Positions 51,727 to 60,883 of a DNA stretch of 64,000 nt are shown piece by piece; positions within the stretch are counted from its first letter, which is position 1, and every line of letters starts with the position of its first letter. The notes beneath the pieces are model-generated. The model was given only the letters and a program-made list of their open reading frames with translations. It was not told the DNA's origin and did no database searches. Both the position numbers and the translations under genes were made by a program. Origin of the DNA: Lachnospiraceae bacterium P6A3 (GTDB taxonomy: Bacteria; Bacillota; Clostridia; Lachnospirales; Lachnospiraceae). The DNA lies in the NCBI GenBank assembly GCA_000702085.1, contig JNKP01000001.1, positions 744,001 through 808,000 on the forward strand. The letters are read 5' to 3'.

Positions 51727-52800
51727 TTATACTCCTTCTGTATAGTAGTCATCGCTTTCAATTAGTGGCATGATCACATCCGTATCTATATTAGAATCAA
51801 CAATTCCTATAGATAATCCAATTCCAAATCCACACATAATAAGTCTAAGGGACTTTGCTTCCTTTCCGCCCCATTCTGTTACCATAGTCAACGGAATGCA
51901 CGAGCCCGTCGTGTTTCCAAAATATTGGATAGATTCCGGTACTTTTTCCATAGGAAATTTGCTTTTTTTCGAGAAATTCTTCAAAATATATTCATTTGCC
52001 TGATGCAAAACCAAAGCATCATAATCATCCGGAGTAGTATGTTCTTCGTCTAAGTATTCACGCAATAGTTTCACCACATTCGATGTTGAATAGAAGAAAA
52101 TATTACCTCCATCCATATAGAAATCATACGGTCCTCTAACATTTCCATCATCTGCTAAAACTCTTTCCGGATTAGCGTTTGGATTTCTAAATCCTCCCGC
52201 GGGAATTATAGCTAAATTATACTTATCGCCATCACTTTGACCAACACACTTAATGGTAGAAGCAGTTTCCTCTTTCTTTAAAAGTAAAGCGCCCCCTGCA
52301 TCACCCAGTAACAGATAAATCGATCTGTCATCCGGTGATAATTTTTTTGTCATTGTGTCGCCAAAAAGCAAAAGACCATACTCAATGCTTGAAGTAGTCA
52401 TCAGTGCTGCAAGGGTATTAAATCCGGAGACAAAGCCACTGCATCCCAAATTAATATCAAAGCATATGCATTCATGTTCCAATCCCAGACGATATTGTAA
52501 AACAAACGCTGACGAAGGGGAAACATAATCCGGTGTTTCAGTAACAAATATAAGTGCCCCGATTTTTGATCTATCAACCCCTCTTGAAGATAGTAGTTTA
52601 TCGGCAGCCACGTATGCCAAATCAGATGCCGTCTGTTTTTCTACGGAATTGCGCTTTTCAATAACACCAGTCATTTTAATCAGTTTTTCTATTTTATCAG
52701 CACCAAATTTATCATTAAACTCCTCAGTTCGACTTTTGTTCTTGGGCACGCAGCAAGCTAAGCCATCGATTTTTATATTTTTATATTCTGATTTAATCAT
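51727..52800 (-). CDS. FabH-like 3-oxoacyl-ACP synthase III
   Basis: This 357-aa thiolase-fold protein has the catalytic Cys in INLGCSGFVSG, His in LVLHQANEYI and Asn in YFGNTTGSC, so the KAS III triad is intact. It condenses an acyl starter with malonyl-ACP or joins two acyl carriers. GAGGAAA precedes the ATG, which shares one base with the stop of the MBL gene (TAATG). It differs enough from housekeeping FabH (long C-terminus) to suggest a specialised starter. Confidence 0.85.
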   Translation of the reverse strand: MIKSEYKNIKIDGLACCVPKNKSRTEEFNDKFGADKIEKLIKMTGVIEKRNSVEKQTASDLAYVAADKLLSSRGVDRSKIGALIFVTETPDYVSPSSAFVLQYRLGLEHECICFDINLGCSGFVSGFNTLAALMTTSSIEYGLLLFGDTMTKKLSPDDRSIYLLLGDAGGALLLKKEETASTIKCVGQSDGDKYNLAIIPAGGFRNPNANPERVLADDGNVRGPYDFYMDGGNIFFYSTSNVVKLLREYLDEEHTTPDDYDALVLHQANEYILKNFSKKSKFPMEKVPESIQYFGNTTGSCIPLTMVTEWGGKEAKSLRLIMCGFGIGLSIGIVDSNIDTDVIMPLIESDDYYTEGV

Positions 52801-53468
52801 TATTTTTTCCTCGGTTTTTCAAATTTTTTTGCCAAACGTTCTCCAAGCACAAAACTCTCTCCATGCCCAGCATATACCACTATATCATGATTCAATCCCT
52901 CAATCCAAGGCATGCTTATTTCATTCAATTCCTCTTCGCTTCCGCTTAGCATACCAGTTCCCGTATACGTATCGCCAAGCAAAGTGTCACCTGAAAACAA
53001 TATCTCACCATCTACCAGCATACAAGCCCCACCGCTCGAATGTCCGGGGGTTTCTTTCATCATCAATACATGGCCTTCCCACTCAAGGGTCATAGAATCG
53101 CGAAAAACGAGATTCGCATATCCTATGTACTCATCAACATGAACCAAAGGGCATTCTTTCAGTCTTACTTGAACAAGTGAAAATGCATCGTAAAACCTAG
53201 ACTGATTTATCTTTGAATCGCCCAAATTATGATTGCATTTCTCTGTTGCTATGACAGGAACACCATTATCATGCATCCAATCCAATCCGGATATATGGTC
53301 ATAATGTTCATGAGTCAAAAAACAATAATCAATCTTTAAATTATTAGATTTTAATAACTCAGTTACAGATTCACATTCACAAGGATCTACGATAATACAA
53401 TGGTCATTCTCAATTAAGACGTAGGTATTCGAAAGCATATATTTCGTTACAAATTTATGTATCTGCAA
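52800..53468 (-). CDS. MBL-fold metallo-hydrolase (glyoxalase II-like)
   Basis: This 222-aa protein has FLTHEHYDHISG (HxHxDH), a His in KETPGHSSGG, SGDTLLGD and VVYAGHGE, the complete set of binuclear metal ligands of glyoxalase II-like thioesterases. It starts at TTG 53468, and the N-terminus MQIHKFVTKYMLSNTYVL matches family starts. It overlaps FabD by 14 bases. A thioesterase or editing role on acyl-ACP/CoA is likely. Confidence 0.85.
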   Translation of the reverse strand: MQIHKFVTKYMLSNTYVLIENDHCIIVDPCECESVTELLKSNNLKIDYCFLTHEHYDHISGLDWMHDNGVPVIATEKCNHNLGDSKINQSRFYDAFSLVQVRLKECPLVHVDEYIGYANLVFRDSMTLEWEGHVLMMKETPGHSSGGACMLVDGEILFSGDTLLGDTYTGTGMLSGSEEELNEISMPWIEGLNHDIVVYAGHGESFVLGERLAKKFEKPRKK

Positions 53469-54378
53469 TGATATCTTCAGCCTCCTTGATTACCTTCACC
53501 TGCGCCTTTCTTGAAATATACTTAAAAAACTTATAGCTTGTATCAGCACATATTTCATAATAATTGTTGATGTGTAATTTTTTGTTCAATAACTCTAAAG
53601 TTTGCTGCCACTTTACAGGGCTATACAGTTGCTTAACCAGCATTTCGTTGATTTTTGACTTATTGTCAATTATTTCCGCCGTAACATTTGCAATATAAGG
53701 TGTTTGTATATCTCCAAATGATACTTTACTAATCTCCTTCTCCAATTCGCTGGCAGCATCTTTTAAAAGCGCACAATGCGACATTACACTTATTTTCAAA
53801 GGTCTGATTGCAACTGCTCCGGCTTTATCTAGCAATTCATTAGCCTTTTCAACGTCCTGGGTATATCCGCCTATAACAACCTGACCGGGGCAATTATAAT
53901 TCGTTATGCTTAATGTCGGACTAATAGATTCACATATTTCCTCTACAGTAGCATTTGGAAGACCAATTATTGCCGACATCATTCCCGTACCAAGAGGAAC
54001 CGCATTTTGCATTAATCTGCCTCTAATCCTCACAAGTCTAACGGCATCTTCAAACGAAAGTGCGCCCGAAGCTACAAGTGCACTATATTCGCCTCCACTA
54101 AGTCCTGCATAATAATCCGCCTTAAGTCCCTCTTCCTGAAGAACTCTCAAAATCGCGATCTGAGTAACCAGCAACGCAGGCTGAGCATTTTCAGTTATAT
54201 CAAGTTCATCGTTTTCTTCAAAACATAATTTCTTTAAATCAATTTGTAAAATATCTGATGCTCTCTCATATATATCGCTAGCCGTCTTATACTTACGGCA
54301 AAAACTTTCTCCCATCCCAACAAACTGAGATCCGCCGCCGGGAAACAATACTGCAATTTTATCATCATTATTTATCAT
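53455..54378 (-). CDS. ACP S-malonyltransferase (FabD-like)
   Basis: This 307-aa protein has FPGGGSQFVGMGESF, nucleophile Ser in GLSGGEYSAL, RIRGRLMQ with the malonyl-binding Arg, and a catalytic His in VMSHCALL. It transfers malonyl (or methylmalonyl) from CoA to ACP. AGGTGA precedes the ATG. It is upstream of the MBL and FabH-like genes and downstream of the aminotransferase gene, tying the acyl cassette to the amino-sugar genes. Confidence 0.85.
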   Translation of the reverse strand: MINNDDKIAVLFPGGGSQFVGMGESFCRKYKTASDIYERASDILQIDLKKLCFEENDELDITENAQPALLVTQIAILRVLQEEGLKADYYAGLSGGEYSALVASGALSFEDAVRLVRIRGRLMQNAVPLGTGMMSAIIGLPNATVEEICESISPTLSITNYNCPGQVVIGGYTQDVEKANELLDKAGAVAIRPLKISVMSHCALLKDAASELEKEISKVSFGDIQTPYIANVTAEIIDNKSKINEMLVKQLYSPVKWQQTLELLNKKLHINNYYEICADTSYKFFKYISRKAQVKVIKEAEDIIADT

Positions 54379-54384
54379 TATTTT

Positions 54385-55497
54385 TCACCTAAATTCATTA
54401 ATCTTATCAATAACAAACTGTATCTCAGTATCCTTCATCCCATAATACATCGGCAAAGATAATTCAGTCTTACTTATTTCCTCTGCAATTGGATAATCCC
54501 CTTCAGAAAAGCCTAAATCTTCATATGCTTTTTGCAAATGAATGGGGATAGGATAATGTTTATTTGTTCCTATTCCGGCATCATTCAAGAATGTTTCAAG
54601 TTCATCTCTTCTAGAACATCTTATGCCAAATATATGCCATACAGGTTCAGCGTATTCAGGGACATACGGAAGAATAACCGCATCATTCTTGATTTCATGC
54701 AAATACCTGGAGGCTATCATACGTCTATTCTCATTTACTTCATCAAGTTTTTTTAACTTTTCATGAAGAAACGCAGCCTGCATCTCGTCCAGTCTACTAT
54801 TATTGCCTTTATAGATATGATGGTATTTATAATCAGAACCATAATTTCCATATGCTCTGATTTTATCGGCCAATTCAGAGTTTGAAGTAACAACTGCTCC
54901 GGCATCACCTAGTGCCCCTAGATTTTTTCCGGGATAAAAACTAAATCCGGATGCATCACCGAATGATCCAATCCTTTTTTTCGTACCATCCTTTGAAGCA
55001 TAAGTTGCACCATGTGCCTGTGCGCAGTCCTCAACTATGTACAAATTATATTTGTGAGCGATATCCATTATTTTATCCATATCGCAAGGCTGACCATACA
55101 AATGAACAGGCATTATTGCCTTAGTCCGTTTGGTAATTACCTTTTCTATATTGGCAGGATCAATATTGAATGTTCTTATGTCCGGTTCAACGAAAACCAA
55201 TTTCGCCCCGACATAAGTCACTGCTAGTGCAGTAGCTATGTAAGTATTTGAGGGAACTAAAACCTCATCGCCATCACCAATTCCCAAAGCTTTTAACGCC
55301 AAAACTAATGCATCCAAACCATTTCCACATCCTACGCAATAGTTTGTACCACAATAATCAGCAAACGCCTTTTCAAATCCCTCGTCTTCAACGCCTTCTA
55401 TATACCAACTGCGTTCGTATACCCTTTCAAATGCAGACCTGATATTTTTATCCAACTCATGTTCTAACGGTAAAAAAGATACGAAAGGAATCTTCAC
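54385..55497 (-). CDS. DegT/DnrJ/EryC1 sugar aminotransferase (FdtB/QdtB-like)
   Basis: This 370-aa PLP enzyme has [18 protein letters not shown] and the Schiff-base Lys191 in [12 protein letters not shown]. With the 3,4-ketoisomerase gene directly upstream it probably aminates dTDP-3-keto-6-deoxyhexose to the 3-amino-3,6-dideoxy sugar (Fuc3N or Qui3N). It starts at GTG 55497 with AGGAGA upstream. The acyl genes that follow probably provide the N-substituent (inference). Confidence 0.85.
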   Translation of the reverse strand: MKIPFVSFLPLEHELDKNIRSAFERVYERSWYIEGVEDEGFEKAFADYCGTNYCVGCGNGLDALVLALKALGIGDGDEVLVPSNTYIATALAVTYVGAKLVFVEPDIRTFNIDPANIEKVITKRTKAIMPVHLYGQPCDMDKIMDIAHKYNLYIVEDCAQAHGATYASKDGTKKRIGSFGDASGFSFYPGKNLGALGDAGAVVTSNSELADKIRAYGNYGSDYKYHHIYKGNNSRLDEMQAAFLHEKLKKLDEVNENRRMIASRYLHEIKNDAVILPYVPEYAEPVWHIFGIRCSRRDELETFLNDAGIGTNKHYPIPIHLQKAYEDLGFSEGDYPIAEEISKTELSLPMYYGMKDTEIQFVIDKINEFR

Positions 55498-55515
55498 TTT
55501 TTATTTCTCCTAATA

Positions 55516-55917
55516 TCACTTGTTTTTTACAAACTTCAGAAACTCATCATAATTTCTTATATAATCTGATTCATCATATACCTCAGAAGCTAACACCATC
55601 AGCACAGCATCGGGACTAAAATCATACATTTCACGCCACATATTATTATCTATATAGAGTCCTTCATATGGCTTTTCCAAAATAACTTCTTTTTGTTCCT
55701 CCCCATTGTCCAGATGGATCTTACATGAGCCATGAACACAGATTAGAATCTGCTTTAGTTTTTTGTGAGCATGAAATCCTCTTCTAACGCCCTCACCGGT
55801 TTCATACATGTAATAGACCCTTTTGATTTGGAATGGAATATCCTTATATTCCTCCAAAGCAATTAACTGCCCCCGCTCATCTCCATGAGGTTGAAACATA
55901 TACTTTACAATCAGCAT
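55516..55917 (-). CDS. Sugar 3,4-ketoisomerase (FdtA/QdtA/WxcM-like)
   Basis: This 133-aa cupin has the family pattern DERGQLIALE, IKRVYYMYET, RRGFHAHKKLKQ with catalytic His residues, and CVHGSCKIHLD. It converts dTDP-4-keto-6-deoxyglucose to the 3-keto isomer. FdtA (Fuc3N) and QdtA (Qui3N) cannot be told apart here. It overlaps the upstream GT2 gene by 7 bases. No rmlA/rmlB genes are seen in the window, so the dTDP-keto sugar must come from elsewhere. Confidence 0.85.
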   Translation of the reverse strand: MLIVKYMFQPHGDERGQLIALEEYKDIPFQIKRVYYMYETGEGVRRGFHAHKKLKQILICVHGSCKIHLDNGEEQKEVILEKPYEGLYIDNNMWREMYDFSPDAVLMVLASEVYDESDYIRNYDEFLKFVKNK

Positions 55918-56894
55918 AATTTTTGCTTCCCTTCTATAATAGCAATAAAATTCACTTTTTTATCTATGGGAGACATTCTCCTCTTTTTTATGTGTAAATA
56001 AATCAAGATTCTTTCAAAAACCAAACTTAAATTCTTGCTATAAAACATCACCTTATTTTTTAACTTTACTTCTTCATCATTATATGCATTAATCAAAGTT
56101 AAAAGTTTTCTATCAAAAGGATCATTTGTATCAATCCATCCCTTCAAAATCTTATTCGCTTCTAACCAATCTCTTCTTATAATCCTATCCCAACCTCCTT
56201 CTCCTTTTGTAGAAATGCCGGTTCCATATTCATATAGCATGGATGAATTATCAAACCACGAGACCGGTTCCCTATTATATATCATCAGTCTATATATAAA
56301 ATCTTCACAGTACTTCACTTTATTTTCAATCATAGAAAGATATCTTTCAAAAACTTCTCGTTTAATAAGAGTTGATACCCCCATACATTTGTTATCTCGA
56401 AGTAAATAACTCTCCCTGAGCCTTTCTCCGCCATCCGAATAAGCGCTCACATCGAATGGGTATGCAGGGACACTAATTATTTCAATTCCATCATCTTCCC
56501 TGTACTTATAAGCAACGGTATCAGAAAAAGAGAGAACCGCCCCATAATAATCCATATTTCTTTTCCATAGAGCAAGGGTATTTTCTCCGTACAAGCAATC
56601 TCCTGGACCAATCGGTTTCACATACATGCCGTTACAATGCTTTAACCCATTTAACGCATTCTTCACAGTGCCTACATTAATTTGGTTTTTTACCAATTTG
56701 TAATCAGAAAAATCACATTCCTTAAAAAATTGCTGTATATATTCAAAATAATCTTCTTTGGAGCAATCATCGGTTATTATGATTTCATATATACAATTCC
56801 TTTGAGCCAATATGGATCTTAAAGTCATTTCCAATGCGTGCTTTCCAGGATTATATGTTGCAACCAAAACAGATATTTTTTCTAAGTCATCCAT
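55911..56894 (-). CDS. Family 2 glycosyltransferase
   Basis: This 327-aa protein has a GT-A N-terminus (ISVLVATYNPGKHALE, EIIITDDCSKED) and a later GPGDCLY in the DxD region (Asp-Cys instead of D-x-D). It has no clear TM segment, and a basic C-terminus may contact the membrane. It has no strong ribosome site. It lies between the Wzt-like ATPase gene and the ketoisomerase gene. Confidence 0.85.
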   Translation of the reverse strand: MDDLEKISVLVATYNPGKHALEMTLRSILAQRNCIYEIIITDDCSKEDYFEYIQQFFKECDFSDYKLVKNQINVGTVKNALNGLKHCNGMYVKPIGPGDCLYGENTLALWKRNMDYYGAVLSFSDTVAYKYREDDGIEIISVPAYPFDVSAYSDGGERLRESYLLRDNKCMGVSTLIKREVFERYLSMIENKVKYCEDFIYRLMIYNREPVSWFDNSSMLYEYGTGISTKGEGGWDRIIRRDWLEANKILKGWIDTNDPFDRKLLTLINAYNDEEVKLKNKVMFYSKNLSLVFERILIYLHIKKRRMSPIDKKVNFIAIIEGKQKLC

Positions 56895-56914
56895 GTTTGT
56901 AATTCGAGATAATG

Positions 56915-57652
56915 CTACCCCGCCTCATATGCGTCACAAACTACATTTGTTTCGCCAATCATCTGCATAATACCATTTTCAATCCAAACAACTTTATTAC
57001 ATAATTCTCGGATTTGTTCCAAGCTATGAGAAACGAACAGAACCGTAGTTCCGCCACTCATCAATTCTAACATTCTGTTCTTACTTTTAGCCTGAAAATC
57101 ACTATCTCCAACTGCAAGAATTTCATCAACTATCAGTATTTCCGGATTAACCAAAGTAGCTATAGAGAATGCCAATCTCATCATCATGCCAGATGAATAA
57201 TTACGTATCGGAGTTTCAATAAACTTTCCCAGTTCCGAAAACTCAACAATCTCATCATATTTCTCATTCAAATATTCCTCTGAATAGCCTAGAATGGCTC
57301 CATTAAGAAAGATGTTCTCTCTTCCGGTTAATTGCGGATCAAAACCACTTCCAAGTTCTAGCATAGGAACAACTCTACCATAGCACTTCACGCTTCCGCT
57401 AGCCGGCTTGATAATTCCGGATATAGCCTTTAACATAGTGCTTTTACCAGCGCCATTATGACCGATAATGCCCACAACATCACCGCGTTCAACGTTAAAT
57501 GAAATGTTTTTTAAGGCTTGGAATCTTTCATAAGTAATTCGTTTAGTTATAAATGCAATTAAAAACTCTTTCATGCTATAGATATGTTCACTAGCTAATT
57601 TATATTCTATAGTCATATCTTGGATTTCTATCATCAAATTATCTGTTTGCAT
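56915..57652 (-). CDS. Polysaccharide ABC exporter ATP-binding protein (Wzt-like)
   Basis: This 245-aa ATPase has Walker A GHNGAGKST, the signature YSSGMMMRL, Walker B ILIVDEIL and the polysaccharide-subfamily SGFDPQLTGREN insert. It energises export of lipid-linked glycan together with the permease encoded upstream. It lacks the C-terminal carbohydrate-binding domain of some O-antigen Wzt proteins, so chain-end recognition is not expected. AAGG precedes the ATG. Confidence 0.9.
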   Translation of the reverse strand: MQTDNLMIEIQDMTIEYKLASEHIYSMKEFLIAFITKRITYERFQALKNISFNVERGDVVGIIGHNGAGKSTMLKAISGIIKPASGSVKCYGRVVPMLELGSGFDPQLTGRENIFLNGAILGYSEEYLNEKYDEIVEFSELGKFIETPIRNYSSGMMMRLAFSIATLVNPEILIVDEILAVGDSDFQAKSKNRMLELMSGGTTVLFVSHSLEQIRELCNKVVWIENGIMQMIGETNVVCDAYEAG

Positions 57653-57666
57653 ATTTGCCTTATTCC

Positions 57667-59112
57667 CTATAAGTTAAAAACAAATTTGTCTTGGTTCTTC
57701 TTAAATACTATGCAACCTATCGCTAACATCATGACGCTTGTAAAAATACATGCAAAATAAGTTTCCGGATTTGGCGAATGGCCTTCAATTAGGCAAACCC
57801 TCATAAATGTAATATAGTGAAGAAGCGGGTTCATTCTATATATGCCCAAAAACTTTTCCGGTATAATACTTTCAGAATAAAATATCGGAGTCAAATACAT
57901 CCAAAAGATACTCATTATCCCCCACAGAAATGCTACATCTCTAAAAAACACCATCAAAGTACATAAAAGCATGCCAAAGCCAAGGCAAAACAGAACCAAA
58001 CAGATTAACGAAAACGGGGTCAAAAGCCAAGACCACGACAAATGCGTTCTGGTTATTAACAAAAACAATGCCAGCGGTATCATTGACATCAATAAATTGA
58101 TCAATGAAGACAAAACTCTAGCTAGGGGGAAGACATATTTAGGAATATAAACTTTGGTTATAAGTGACGAATTACCAGTAATAGCAGTTACATTCAATCC
58201 CACTGACTCGCTAAAAAAATTATACATTATAATGCCAATCAACAAATAAATAGCGTAATTTTCAATCACCGATTTAAAAAGTGTGGAAAAAACAAAATAT
58301 TGAACAGCCATAGCCATAAGAGGATTAAGCAAACTCCACAACGACCCTAGTACGCTCCTTTTGTATCGAGTCTTAAAATCTCTTTCCACCATCTGTTTTA
58401 ATAAAAATCTATAGTTAAGCAACGTTTTAAATGCTGCTATTATCCACACATACTTTCCAGTTCTATCAATATAATAAACTGTCCAAAACAGACAAATAAT
58501 CAGCACCAAACCAATTGCAAAAAAATGCCAATAATAAATACCCCAACTATAAAACTCTGTTCCCATCACGTCAAAGCACATCATCCCATCTACGGGCTGA
58601 CCGTTAATTAACATTCTATCGTTATCTGAAACGTTATAATCTACAACCCCACGGCTTGTAATCATTTTGCTTCCATAGCCAATCCCTATACCATTATTTC
58701 CAGACCCAGCCATGGATTCAAAACGGAAAACCAGATTCTTGCCTTTTACACCATTTATTCCTTCTCCAAATGAAATAGTATAAGGTTGCAAATATCCCAT
58801 AGATGCAGTATCTAAAAATGACTCGTATAAAACATTTTCATTCTCATCAAGTACAGAGAATCTTAAAGAATCATCATTCTCCCTCTCAAAAGTATTTGGA
58901 ATAATTGTAATACTATCTAAGCGATCAAAAGAAGGTTTGTAATTTTGTGAAACTACATCTCCCATAACCATATTGGGGCAAGCCATCTCATAAGCAACCA
59001 TGTCCTTACTCTTGTTGCCATAGGTTATGTCATCTTTTGCTATTAGATAAAAACCCACGCCTAATATTATGTATGTAAGGATCATATATATAAAAATTCT
59101 TTTGGAATTCAT
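57667..59112 (-). CDS. Polysaccharide ABC exporter permease with N-terminal extension (Wzm-like)
   Basis: The C-terminal 260 residues of this 481-aa protein are an ABC-2 permease of the Wzm/TagG type, with six TM segments after the conserved YKRSVLGSLWSLLNP amphipathic stretch. The N-terminal 215 residues are extra: a TM segment (about 7-25), an extracytoplasmic beta-rich domain and a second TM (about 190-215). This fusion is unusual and recalls the extracytoplasmic domain in the DUF6020-like protein. ATG 59112 was chosen for GAGGAG 5 bases upstream. Confidence 0.85.
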   Translation of the reverse strand: MNSKRIFIYMILTYIILGVGFYLIAKDDITYGNKSKDMVAYEMACPNMVMGDVVSQNYKPSFDRLDSITIIPNTFERENDDSLRFSVLDENENVLYESFLDTASMGYLQPYTISFGEGINGVKGKNLVFRFESMAGSGNNGIGIGYGSKMITSRGVVDYNVSDNDRMLINGQPVDGMMCFDVMGTEFYSWGIYYWHFFAIGLVLIICLFWTVYYIDRTGKYVWIIAAFKTLLNYRFLLKQMVERDFKTRYKRSVLGSLWSLLNPLMAMAVQYFVFSTLFKSVIENYAIYLLIGIIMYNFFSESVGLNVTAITGNSSLITKVYIPKYVFPLARVLSSLINLLMSMIPLALFLLITRTHLSWSWLLTPFSLICLVLFCLGFGMLLCTLMVFFRDVAFLWGIMSIFWMYLTPIFYSESIIPEKFLGIYRMNPLLHYITFMRVCLIEGHSPNPETYFACIFTSVMMLAIGCIVFKKNQDKFVFNL

Positions 59113-59199
59113 TTTTACTCCTCGTTCAAATATTTCTTGTATACTTATACAAATCTGCATATATATGTAAAAAACGTGCAGATAAGAATCTACTTTAAG

Positions 59200-60141
59200 C
59201 TAACAATTTTCTTGCTTTACTATTAACATATCACAGACAAATGTCTTTAATCTTATACTATGTCTATGTTTCAGGCCATTTGAAATCACTCTTGTAATTC
59301 TTCCGGATTCAAGAGCGCACTTCCTATCAACAATCTCTTTTTTCTTATTATTTAAGCAAGCTATTGCTTGTGGAATATTTAGAACCTTTTCTTGTTCAAA
59401 TGAGTCTAACAGCTTCAAAAAGCCGTCAATTTCCTCAAGCTTGCGCTTCTTACTAAGCAAAACATTTAATCGATATTCTTCTTTTGCCTCGTTATTCCCA
59501 TGAAGCCTGTGCACAGCGAGTTCCAGATCAAGTTGAAATAAGCCATCTTCCTCAGCTGCTTTTGAGCAGAATAGATAATCGTGAGGAATATTTGTTTCAT
59601 CAGTTAATACTCTCCAACTGTCATACCACTCTCTTCGAAACGCCAGTACCATAGCAGGCCACTCACATTTTTTAAAAACAGATTCTATGGAAACCGGTAC
59701 AACTTGTGAACTTTCTCTCGAGTGAGTTGGAGACATAATCCCGGAAACATCTGTACCGCAAGCATCAACCAGCCCAAACTTGCAGCAAACAACGCATGCC
59801 TTCGGAGTGTCATCAAACACAGCACACATCTTTTCTATTTTCTCACTACGCCAAACATCATCTTGATCAGCAAAAAAAATTATATCTCCTGTACATTTCT
59901 TACAGGCCTGATAAAAATTTGGCAGATAGCCCAAGTTCTTCGGATTAATGTGCAAGAACCATGAATCCCCCAATTGATACATATCAATAAATTTTTCGAT
60001 AATAGCAACAGTACCATCCGTAGAACCATCATCGCAAATAATAACCTCATCTGGTTTTCTGGATTGATCATAAATCGATGTGAGCTGCTCCTCAAGAAAT
60101 CTAGCTCCATTAAATGTACACATACACACAGAAATTTTCAT
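59200..60141 (-). CDS. Family 2 glycosyltransferase
   Basis: This 313-aa protein has ISVCMCTFNGARFLEEQ, EVIICDDGSTDGT and FADQDDVW (DxD), the pattern of rhamnosyl- or galactosyltransferase-type GT2 enzymes. It is soluble with a basic C-terminus. GGGATG precedes the ATG. It follows the second GT2 gene by 1 base. Confidence 0.85.
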   Translation of the reverse strand: MKISVCMCTFNGARFLEEQLTSIYDQSRKPDEVIICDDGSTDGTVAIIEKFIDMYQLGDSWFLHINPKNLGYLPNFYQACKKCTGDIIFFADQDDVWRSEKIEKMCAVFDDTPKACVVCCKFGLVDACGTDVSGIMSPTHSRESSQVVPVSIESVFKKCEWPAMVLAFRREWYDSWRVLTDETNIPHDYLFCSKAAEEDGLFQLDLELAVHRLHGNNEAKEEYRLNVLLSKKRKLEEIDGFLKLLDSFEQEKVLNIPQAIACLNNKKKEIVDRKCALESGRITRVISNGLKHRHSIRLKTFVCDMLIVKQENC

Positions 60142-60142
60142 A

Positions 60143-60880
60143 TCATCCCGCTATCAGTTTTACTATTTCCATAAAAACGCATTCAAAAAAATATAATCTA
60201 CTATATCCGTTAATCCTATAACAATACTTATATCTATCAGAAACTCTCTTTTTAATCATTCTCCAGCTTTTCTTATTGCTGATACCACCCATTTCAAAAT
60301 TCGCAAGCACTTCATCAACAACGCAAACACTTCGCCCTTGTCTTAGCATTTCGAGATAAAACCCATAATCATCATGAATTCCAAGGCATCTAAAGGGATT
60401 ATCCTTAATTAACTCACTTCGAACAAACATCCCAGGATGATTCCAATCCCTAGAAGTTTGGTATTTACGAACTCTACTTCTTTTAATGAAGGAAGAACCA
60501 TTTGTTTTATGAATTCTTAGGTTTCCAAGAACAATATCACACCCGGATTTTTCAAATACATTATTCACTTTCTCAACCGTACCTTTTTCATAGGTATCTC
60601 CGCAATTGAGAAAACCAATAACATTTCCGGTGGATATTTTAACCCCCTTATTCATACCATCATAAATTCCGTTATCCGGTTCACTTGACACACGGTATTC
60701 AATCCCATTGTCTTTCATGATTTTACAATATGATTGGGCTATGATCGCAGTTTTGTCAGAACTTCCTCCGTCAACAATAAGATACTCCAGATCATTAAAT
60801 CCCTGTGAGATAACCGACTCTATAGTTCTGGAAATACTATTTTCACAATTATATGCAACCGTAATGACAGTAACTTTCAT
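60143..60880 (-). CDS. Family 2 glycosyltransferase (WcaA-like)
   Basis: This 245-aa protein has VTVITVAYNCENSISRT, YLIVDGGSSDKT, GIYDGMNKG and LNCGDTYE, the typical pattern of small GT2 colanic-acid-type transferases. No TM segment. No strong ribosome site is seen; the start lies 3 bases after the GT4 gene, so it is probably translated by coupling. Confidence 0.85.
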   Translation of the reverse strand: MKVTVITVAYNCENSISRTIESVISQGFNDLEYLIVDGGSSDKTAIIAQSYCKIMKDNGIEYRVSSEPDNGIYDGMNKGVKISTGNVIGFLNCGDTYEKGTVEKVNNVFEKSGCDIVLGNLRIHKTNGSSFIKRSRVRKYQTSRDWNHPGMFVRSELIKDNPFRCLGIHDDYGFYLEMLRQGRSVCVVDEVLANFEMGGISNKKSWRMIKKRVSDRYKYCYRINGYSRLYFFECVFMEIVKLIAG

Positions 60881-60883
60881 GGT

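Noticed and set aside
42560-54378. Housekeeping fatty-acid synthesis operon
   Set aside because: There is no FabF, FabI/FabK or split AccA/AccD; FkbH-like, GNAT, VOC and acetate-kinase-like genes and the glycan setting point to a specialised acyl group.
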